In this document: in pieces, positions 58,302 through 64,000 of the stretch
How positions within the stretch are numbered: the first letter of the stretch is position 1
Layout: each line of letters starts with the position of its first letter
Source: Actinomycetota bacterium
GTDB lineage: Bacteria; Actinomycetota; Acidimicrobiia; Acidimicrobiales; Ilumatobacteraceae
Assembly (NCBI GenBank): GCA_026393475.1
Contig: JAPLAA010000104.1
Location: 62,001 to 126,000 of the forward strand
Reading direction: 5' to 3'
DNA: 64,000 nucleotides
Notes under the pieces: model-generated
The model's input: the letters and a program-made list of their open reading frames with translations, nothing else
Told to the model about the DNA's origin: nothing
Database searches by the model: none
Translations under genes and position numbers: made by a program

Positions 58302-58311
58302 AGACTACCGT
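58302..58311. promoter_or_regulatory. Overlapping divergent leaderless promoters
   Basis: On the minus strand TAGTCT (58307-58302) lies 6 nt before the hydrolase ATG at 58295. On the plus strand TACCGT (58306-58311) lies 8 nt before the LLM ATG at 58320. The two -10 boxes share two bases. With only 24 bp between the starts, both -35 boxes lie inside the opposite gene. Confidence 0.55.
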
Positions 58312-58319
58312 CGGCCGAC

Positions 58320-59219
58320 ATGACCGTGTTCGGAGTGCACGCCGGCCTGCAGCACACCACGGCGGACGAACTCCGCTCGGTGTGGCGCCGCATCGAAGAC
58401 CTGGGGTACGGGTGGATCTCGATCTGGGACCACTTCTACGGGGCCACCGGACGGCCCGACGACGCCGCCTGCCTCGAAGCCGTGGCGATGCACGCAGCAC
58501 TCGCGTGCAGCACCACCAAGGTGCGCTGCGGTTCGCTCGTGTACTCGGTGGGCTACCGCCACCCGGCGGTGTTGGCCAAGGCCATCACGGCGATCGATCA
58601 GCTGTCCGGCGGGCGCGCCGACATGGGCATCGGCGCCGGTTGGGCCCAGGTCGAGTACCAGGCCTACGGCATCCCCTTCCCCGATGTGAAGACCCGCATG
58701 GATCAGCTCGAGGAGGGCATCCAGTGCCTGCGGGGCCTCTTGCACGACGACGTCACCACCTTCGACGGGCAGCACTTCAACCTCACCGAGGCGCGCAACG
58801 AGCCCCGCCCGCTCCAGGACAAGCTGCCGATCTGGATCGGCGGTGGCGGCGAGAAGCGCACGCTGAAGATCGCCGCCCGTCATGCCGATGGCTGGAACGT
58901 GCCGTTCATCTCGCCCGACGAGTTCGCCCGCAAGAACGCCGTGCTCGACCAGCACTGTGCCGACGTCGGCCGCGACCCATCGGACATCAAGCGCGCGATC
59001 AACACCGGCCTCGCGTTCACCGAGGAGAGCCTGCAGCAGCAGTTCGGCGCGATCGCCGAGTTCGTCCGGCCCGGCGTGCTCACCGGCACCGACGAGCAGG
59101 TGCTCGACACGATCGGTCGCTACGTCGACGCCGGCGCCGACCAGGTGAACATCGCGCTGCGGGCCCCGTTCGACCTCGACGCGATCGAGCGTCTCAGCGT
59201 GGCACTGGGCCTGTCGTGA
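58320..59219 (+). CDS. LLM-class F420-dependent oxidoreductase
   Basis: The 299-residue TIM-barrel protein shows FGVHAGLQHTTADELRS, ISIWDHFYGATG and the F420-contact GGGGEKRTLKIAARHADGWN. It would use deazaflavin F420 to oxidise or reduce an unknown substrate, as is common in actinobacteria. It begins at ATG 58320 and overlaps galK by 4 nt (GTGA), a translational coupling to sugar genes. Confidence 0.9.
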   Translation: MTVFGVHAGLQHTTADELRSVWRRIEDLGYGWISIWDHFYGATGRPDDAACLEAVAMHAALACSTTKVRCGSLVYSVGYRHPAVLAKAITAIDQLSGGRADMGIGAGWAQVEYQAYGIPFPDVKTRMDQLEEGIQCLRGLLHDDVTTFDGQHFNLTEARNEPRPLQDKLPIWIGGGGEKRTLKIAARHADGWNVPFISPDEFARKNAVLDQHCADVGRDPSDIKRAINTGLAFTEESLQQQFGAIAEFVRPGVLTGTDEQVLDTIGRYVDAGADQVNIALRAPFDLDAIERLSVALGLS

Positions 59220-60247
59220 CGGTGCGGATCGCCCGAGCGCCGGGCCGCGTCAACCTGATCGGCGACCACACCGACTACACCGGCGGGCTGGTGTTCCCGA
59301 TGGCGGTCGACCGCTGGACCGACATCCGGTTCGAGCCCGACGATCGCATCGAGCTCACGTCGGCCGACGAGCCCGACCCGGTCTCGCTCCCCCGCCACGT
59401 CGACGACCCGACGACGGTCACGCCCGCGTGGGGCAAGTACGTCGCCGGTGTCGTGTCGGAGATGTCGCCGGCCACGGGTCTCCGTGGGCACGTCACGACC
59501 ACCATCCCGATCGGCGGCGGCATGTCGAGCAGCCACGCCCTCGAGGTGGCCGTCGCGCTCGCGCTCGGGTTCGACGGCAGCGTGGTGGAACTCGCTCAGC
59601 TCACCCAGCGCGCCGAGAACCGTGCGAGTGGCGTGCCGACCGGGATCATGGACCAGTTCAGCATCGCCGGTGGCGTGGCCGGCCACGCCCTGCTGATGGA
59701 CTGCGGCGCGCTGACGATCACGCCGGTCCCGGTGCCTGCCGAGGTCGACGTCGTCGTGCAGTTCATCGCCCATCGCACCCTCGTCGGGTCGGCGTACGCC
59801 GACCGTGTCGCCGAGTGCGCGGCTGCCGAAGCGCTCATCGGCCCGCTGCGCGAGGCGAGTTCGGCCGTCGCGTCGTCGATCGACGATCCGGTCGTGCGCA
59901 AGCGCGCCATGCACGTCGTCGCGGAGAACCAACGCGTGCGCGACTTCGCCGACGCCCTCCGGGCGGACGACCTCGACGGCGCGGGCGACCTCATGCTCGC
60001 CAGCCACGCCAGCCTGCGCGACCTGTACGACACCTCCACACCACAGATGGACGCGTCCGTCGCCCACGTCGCCTCGCTCCCCGGTGTCTACGGCGTGCGC
60101 ATGACCGGCGGCGGTTTCGGCGGCTGCATCGTGGCGCTCACCCGCCCGGGCGCGCTCACCGACGGGTGGAAGGTCACCGCGGTCGACGGCGCTGCGCTGG
60201 TCGACCCGGACGGCATCGACGGCCCCGCACGCGGCGGCGGCTCGTGA
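59216..60247 (+). CDS. galK: Galactokinase (GHMP family)
   Basis: The 343-residue GHMP kinase has the galactokinase signature GRVNLIGDHTDYTGG (usual Glu replaced by Asp), the ATP loop PIGGGMSSSHALEV and the closing MTGGGFGGCIVAL. It phosphorylates galactose at C1. The GTG at 59216 overlaps the LLM stop by 4 nt, and the next gene overlaps by 4 nt. Sugar specificity is inferred from family; a related sugar is possible. Confidence 0.9.
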   Translation: MTVRIARAPGRVNLIGDHTDYTGGLVFPMAVDRWTDIRFEPDDRIELTSADEPDPVSLPRHVDDPTTVTPAWGKYVAGVVSEMSPATGLRGHVTTTIPIGGGMSSSHALEVAVALALGFDGSVVELAQLTQRAENRASGVPTGIMDQFSIAGGVAGHALLMDCGALTITPVPVPAEVDVVVQFIAHRTLVGSAYADRVAECAAAEALIGPLREASSAVASSIDDPVVRKRAMHVVAENQRVRDFADALRADDLDGAGDLMLASHASLRDLYDTSTPQMDASVAHVASLPGVYGVRMTGGGFGGCIVALTRPGALTDGWKVTAVDGAALVDPDGIDGPARGGGS

Positions 60248-61104
60248 CCGGCCTCGAGGTGCTCGCCGACGGGCTCCGCTTCGGCGAGGGCCCGCGCTGG
60301 CACAGCGGGAAGCTGTGGTTCAGCGACATGTACGACCACGCCGTGAAGACGGTCGACCTCGACGGCCAGGTGCAGGTGAAGGTCGATCTCCCCGGCCAGC
60401 CGAGCGGGCTCGGCTGGTTGCCGAGCGGCGATCTGCTGGTGGTGCTGATGCGCGAACGCCAGGTGCTGCGCCTCGACCACGACCGACTCGTCGTCCACGC
60501 CGACCTGAGCGGCATCGCGACCTGGCACTGCAACGACATGGTGGTCGACGCCGAGGGTCGGGCCTACGTGGGCAACTTCGGATTCGACCTCCACGCTGCC
60601 GAGACCGCCGGCGACTTCTCGACGGCCGCGCCCGCAGCCATGGCCCTGGTGCAGCCCGACGGCTCGGTGAGCGTCGCCGCCGACGACCTCATGTTCCCGA
60701 ACGGCACGGTCATCACGCCCGACGGCGCCACGCTGATCGTCGCCGAGTCGATGGGCCGACGTCTCACCGCGTTCGACCGGGCCGCCGACGGCACCCTGAG
60801 CAATCGTCGGGTGTGGGCCGACCTCGGCCGCCGCGTGCCCGACGGCATCTGCCTCGACGCCGAGGGCTGCATCTGGGTCGCCAACGCCGCGGCGCCGGAG
60901 TGCCTGCGCGTCGCCGAGGGCGGCCAGGTGCTCGAGGTGCTCGACACGGGCCGCAACGCTTACGCGTGCATGTTGGGCGGCCCCGACGGGCGGCACCTGT
61001 TCGTGCTCACCTCGCAGCACTCGCATCCCGATCGCTGCCTGGCGACCCGCGAGGCCCAGGTGCTCGTCACCCGGGCGAGCGTGGCCCACGCCGGCCGCCC
61101 CTGA
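60244..61104 (+). CDS. SMP-30/gluconolactonase family protein
   Basis: The 286-residue six-bladed propeller begins with GTG at 60244 (LEVLADGLRFGEGPRWH), where the glutamate is a metal ligand. CNDMVVD and PDGICLDAEGCIWV supply the Asn and Asp ligands. The family hydrolyses sugar lactones such as galactonolactone or gluconolactone. It overlaps galK by 4 nt and ends 3 bp from the convergent lacI gene. It suits a galactose oxidation or kinase pathway. Confidence 0.88.
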   Translation: MTGLEVLADGLRFGEGPRWHSGKLWFSDMYDHAVKTVDLDGQVQVKVDLPGQPSGLGWLPSGDLLVVLMRERQVLRLDHDRLVVHADLSGIATWHCNDMVVDAEGRAYVGNFGFDLHAAETAGDFSTAAPAAMALVQPDGSVSVAADDLMFPNGTVITPDGATLIVAESMGRRLTAFDRAADGTLSNRRVWADLGRRVPDGICLDAEGCIWVANAAAPECLRVAEGGQVLEVLDTGRNAYACMLGGPDGRHLFVLTSQHSHPDRCLATREAQVLVTRASVAHAGRP

Positions 61105-61107
61105 TCG

Positions 61108-62115
61108 TCAGGTCCGTCGCAGCGACGAGCCGCCGACCACCAGGTCGGGCGGGATCGACACCGGACCGGTGGCCTGGTGTCCCTCGACGATGGCGTTGAG
61201 CATCGAGACGGCGGTGTCGGCCAGCCGGTCGAAGGGCTGCACCACGCTCGAGAGCGTGACGTCGCCGTGGGTGTCGAGACCCGAACCCGTGCCGTCGAAT
61301 CCGACGATCGCGACATCGCCCGGGATCGACACCCCGAGCGCGGTGCACGCCCACATGGCACCGATCGCCATCTCGTCGTTGCCGGCGACGATGCCGTCGA
61401 CGCCGCGTCCGATGAGCAGTCGCGCCGCCTCCACCGCGCTGCCACGACGGAAGTCCCCCTCGACGACGAGCGTCTCGTCGACGACCCGTCCGGCGCGCTC
61501 GTGGGCGAGCCGGAAGCCGTCGAGCCGCTGCCGCGCGTCGACGCGACCGAGTGGGCCCGTGATGGTGCCGACACGCTCGCAGCCCTGATCGAACAGGTGA
61601 GCGGTGGCGGACGCGCTGGAGTCGACGTTCTCGACGTCGACCGACGCGAGGTCGGTGCGGCGTGGGTGGCGGCCGATCAGCACGGTCGGCAGCGATGAGT
61701 CGAGCAGCTCGTCGACCCACGGTCGACCCAACGCGACCGAGCTGATCACCAGGCCGTCGATGAGCCCGTCGCGCAGGATGTGGTGCACGGTGCGACCGGG
61801 CACCTCCTCCGCGAGGTGGAGCATGAGTCCGAGGTCGTGCCGGGTCGCGGCGCGGCCGACCGCGTGGGTGATCGACGCACCGTACGGGTCGACGCGCAGC
61901 TCCTCGGAGGGGATCACGAGCCCGATCACCGACGCCCGACCGCTCGCGAGGTTCTTCGCCGCGCGGTTGGGGCGGAACCCGAGATGGTCGGCGATGCGCT
62001 GCACCCGCTCGCGCACGTCGGGTCGTACGCCCGGCTGGTCGTTGATCACGCGCGAGGCGGTCGAGCGCGAGACGCCGCTCAGCTTCGCCACGTCGTCGAG
62101 CGTGATGGTGTCCAC
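61108..62115 (-). CDS. LacI-family transcriptional repressor
   Basis: The 335-residue protein has a LacI helix-turn-helix and hinge at 3-60 (ITLDDVAKLSGVSRSTASRV, then LASGRASVIGLV) and a periplasmic-binding-like sugar domain with FDGTGSGL near the end. The GTG at 62115 is where homology starts, with AAAGG about 8-10 nt upstream. It diverges from the mannosidase. The operators at 62221 and 62378 have the LacI GCGC-centred form, so it probably represses the mannosidase. Confidence 0.92.
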   Translation of the reverse strand: MDTITLDDVAKLSGVSRSTASRVINDQPGVRPDVRERVQRIADHLGFRPNRAAKNLASGRASVIGLVIPSEELRVDPYGASITHAVGRAATRHDLGLMLHLAEEVPGRTVHHILRDGLIDGLVISSVALGRPWVDELLDSSLPTVLIGRHPRRTDLASVDVENVDSSASATAHLFDQGCERVGTITGPLGRVDARQRLDGFRLAHERAGRVVDETLVVEGDFRRGSAVEAARLLIGRGVDGIVAGNDEMAIGAMWACTALGVSIPGDVAIVGFDGTGSGLDTHGDVTLSSVVQPFDRLADTAVSMLNAIVEGHQATGPVSIPPDLVVGGSSLRRT

Positions 62116-62215
62116 CGGACCGGACCTTTCGATGTGTCGTCCCACCGTGTGACGGGAACAACATCCTGACACGCGCACCCCGTCGCAGCGGTGACACCGG
62201 CCCGAGCCGGGGCCA

Positions 62216-62243
62216 TTGACTGGGAGCGCTCCCATGCTAGGGT
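62216..62243 (+). promoter_or_regulatory. Promoter of the beta-mannosidase gene
   Basis: TTGACT (62216-62221) and TAGGGT (62238-62243) are separated by 16 nt. The LacI-type operator fills the spacer between them. Confidence 0.7.
62221..62234. promoter_or_regulatory. Operator O1, perfect LacI-type palindrome
   Basis: TGGGAGCGCTCCCA at 62221-62234 is an exact 14-bp palindrome centred on CG, the classic LacI/GalR form. It covers the promoter spacer. Confidence 0.75.
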
Positions 62244-62354
62244 GAGGTGACTGGAGTGTCAACGAATCGAGCTGGGTCAGCACACAGACATCCGTGTCCA
62301 CCAGGTCCGATGATGCTCACCACCTCTGTTCTGCCTGCCCGGGAGAGTCTCGTC

Positions 62355-64000
62355 GTGTCTCGACTGTCATCCATCGCTGGAAGCGCTCCCAGCATCGGTC
62401 GGCACGCGCGTCCGCCGACGGTCCGCCCCCTCGTCGACGGTTGGACGCTGCACCAGGCCGCACGGCACGGCGACGCGCCGCACGTGGCTCCGGTCGCGGC
62501 GACCGTGCCGGGTTGTGTGCACACCGACCTGATCGATGCCGGCGTGCTCGCCGACCCGTTCATCGATGATCGTGAGGCGAGCGCCGCCTGGGTGGCAGCG
62601 TGCGATTGGCGCTACGACCTCGCCCTCGACGTGAACACCGAGCTGACGCACGACCAGGTCGAGCTCGTCGTCGACGGGCTCGACACCATCGCCCACCTGG
62701 AGCTCGACGGCGTGTCGATCGGGCACACGGCCAACATGCACCGACGCCACCGGTTCGACCTGACCGGCCGGGTGCGGCCCGGCGTCAACCTGCTGTCGGT
62801 CGAGTTCCGCTCCCCCACCAGGCATGCCGAGGCGGTGCGCGACGCCGTCGGCGACTGGCCGTCGGCATCGGGCGAGCCGTATCACTACGTCCGCAAGATG
62901 GCGAGCAGTTGGGGGTGGGACTGGGGGCCGAAGCTGACGACGTCGGGCATCTGGCGCGCGGCCCGACTCGTCGCCTGGAGCACCGCCCGGCTGGGCGACA
63001 TCCGCATCGACGCCAGGGTCGACGACGACCGCGACGGCCGCGACGATCACGACCGCCACGACGGCGGGGGGAACGGGGACCGCCGCACCGACGTGGGCAC
63101 CGTGCGCGTCGACGTCGACGTCGTCGCCTCGAGGACGCCCGGCAGCGACAGCGCCTGGGTCCACGTGTCGCTCAGCGATCCGGACGGCCGTGTCGTCGCG
63201 ACGTCCACGGGTGCCGTGGCACTCGCCGCAGGCGACGTCCAGCACGCCCGGTTCGACCTCGACGCAGGGGTGGTCGAGCGCTGGTGGCCCCGGTCGCTCG
63301 GCCCGCAGCCCCGGTACACCCTCGACGTACGGCTGATCGATGCGGCCGGCACCGACCTCGGCCGGCACACCACGACGATCGGCTTCCGTACGATCGAACT
63401 CGACACCACGCCGGACGACGTCGGCTCCCGCTTCACGTTCGTCGTGAACGGGGTGCCGATGTTCACCCGCGGGGTCAACTGGATCCCCGACGACGTGTTC
63501 CCCAGCCGCGTCACCGCACAGCAGGTCCGCCGACGGCTCGAACAGGCATGCGCGGCCAACGTCGACCTGGTCCGCGTCTGGGGTGGCGGGGTGTACGAGT
63601 CCGACGAGTTCTACGACACCTGCGACGAGCTCGGCCTGCTCGTCTGGCAGGACTTCGCCTTCGCGTGTGCCGCCTACCCCGAGGAGCACCTCCTCGACGA
63701 GGTGCGCGCCGAGGTGCACGACAACGTCACCCGCCTCCACCACCACCCGAGCCTCGCCCTCTGGAACGGCAACAACGAGTGCCAGCAGGGCGTCGAGGAC
63801 TGGGGGTGGGCCGACCGGCTGGAGGGCCGGCCGTGGGGAGCGAGCCTCTGGAACGACCACGTCCCCCTGGTCGTCGATGCGCTCGACTCCTCACGGCCGT
63901 ACTGGCCGGGCAGCCCGAGCAGCGGGCCGCACGCCTCGGCCAACGCCGACCAGCACGGGTGCACCCACGTGTGGGACGTGTGGAACCGCCTCGACTACGA
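62355..64000 (+). CDS. Glycoside hydrolase family 2, beta-mannosidase-like (partial, runs off the window)
   Basis: The first 548 residues or so are in the window; the gene continues beyond 64000. It shows the GH2 sugar-binding domain (PLVDGWTLH, TVPGCVHTDLIDAG, ASSWGWDWGPKL), an immunoglobulin-like domain, and the barrel start (TRGVNWIPDDVF, VRVWGGGVYESDEFYD) with the acid/base glutamate in LALWNGNNECQQG, typical of beta-mannosidases. The nucleophile is outside. An Asp/Arg/His/Gly-rich insertion sits at about residues 216-240. GGGAGAG is 7 nt before the GTG at 62355; ATGs at 62310 and 62313 are alternatives. Confidence 0.87.
   Translation, partial: MSRLSSIAGSAPSIGRHARPPTVRPLVDGWTLHQAARHGDAPHVAPVAATVPGCVHTDLIDAGVLADPFIDDREASAAWVAACDWRYDLALDVNTELTHDQVELVVDGLDTIAHLELDGVSIGHTANMHRRHRFDLTGRVRPGVNLLSVEFRSPTRHAEAVRDAVGDWPSASGEPYHYVRKMASSWGWDWGPKLTTSGIWRAARLVAWSTARLGDIRIDARVDDDRDGRDDHDRHDGGGNGDRRTDVGTVRVDVDVVASRTPGSDSAWVHVSLSDPDGRVVATSTGAVALAAGDVQHARFDLDAGVVERWWPRSLGPQPRYTLDVRLIDAAGTDLGRHTTTIGFRTIELDTTPDDVGSRFTFVVNGVPMFTRGVNWIPDDVFPSRVTAQQVRRRLEQACAANVDLVRVWGGGVYESDEFYDTCDELGLLVWQDFAFACAAYPEEHLLDEVRAEVHDNVTRLHHHPSLALWNGNNECQQGVEDWGWADRLEGRPWGASLWNDHVPLVVDALDSSRPYWPGSPSSGPHASANADQHGCTHVWDVWNRLDY
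62378..62391. promoter_or_regulatory. Operator O2, LacI-type palindrome inside the mannosidase gene
   Basis: TGGAAGCGCTCCCA at 62378-62391 differs from O1 at one base and lies near the start of the mannosidase coding sequence. The centre-to-centre distance from O1 is 157 bp, about 15 DNA turns. Confidence 0.65.

Overview
The window is about 64 kb of very GC-rich DNA whose real genes carry G or C at nearly every third codon position. Several traits point to a high-GC actinomycete, and gene content and order suggest the Acidimicrobiia (Ilumatobacter-like); that placement is my inference. The traits are: a SigK/RskA pair, an F420-type luciferase-like oxidoreductase, SepIVA and DUF2469 genes, GTP-type PEP carboxykinase, zinc-type L28 and L32, and a dominant habit of starting genes 6-10 nt downstream of a TANNNT -10 box (leaderless transcripts). 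I see no rRNA or tRNA gene and no CRISPR array.

Left part (1-13,300). The tail of an SDR gene is followed by two overlapping flavodoxin-fold NAD(P)H oxidoreductases. A minus-strand run of RNA m5U methyltransferase, sigma-K and anti-sigma-K follows. Then come rpe, a membrane protein, an enoyl-CoA hydratase, two small membrane proteins and yraN. Next is an unusual four-gene module: two MFS transporters, each fused to a cyclic-nucleotide-binding domain, enclose a divergent pair of metal-dependent hydrolases (MBL fold and metallophosphoesterase).

Centre (13,300-47,900). This is the conserved actinobacterial information-processing block, mostly on the minus strand: rplS, trmD, rimM, khpA, rpsP, ffh, ftsY, smc, mutM, rnc, acpP, plsX, rpmF, yceD (DUF177), sepIVA, coaD, rsmD, recG, a DAK2/FakA-like gene and rpmB (plus strand). 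Lineage-specific insertions break it: a lipoprotein with an I78-like inhibitor domain between ffh and ftsY; a polyamine-type ABC transporter with a GntR regulator and a soluble Cache protein between ftsY and smc; a pyruvate-kinase-like gene between rpmF and yceD; and, between rsmD and recG, a c-di-GMP pair (GGDEF-EAL and PilZ) behind a sigma-28-like promoter, a fossil tyrosine-recombinase element with readable attL and attR, and a nitroreductase. lepB and rnhB, usually near rplS, are not in the window.

Right part (47,900-64,000). A cold-shock-like protein with a strong terminator is followed by pckG, a Trk/Ktr potassium uptake pair, three envelope proteins of unknown role, and an overlapping trio (CaiB/AMACR-type enzyme, PIG-L deacetylase, histidine phosphatase). 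An alpha/beta hydrolase diverges from an operon of LLM oxidoreductase, galactokinase and SMP-30 lactonase. The window ends with a LacI regulator divergent from a GH2 beta-mannosidase that runs off the end. Two matching palindromic operators 157 bp apart flank and enter the mannosidase start, which suggests a sugar-responsive regulon for galacto/manno-oligosaccharide use with possible DNA looping.
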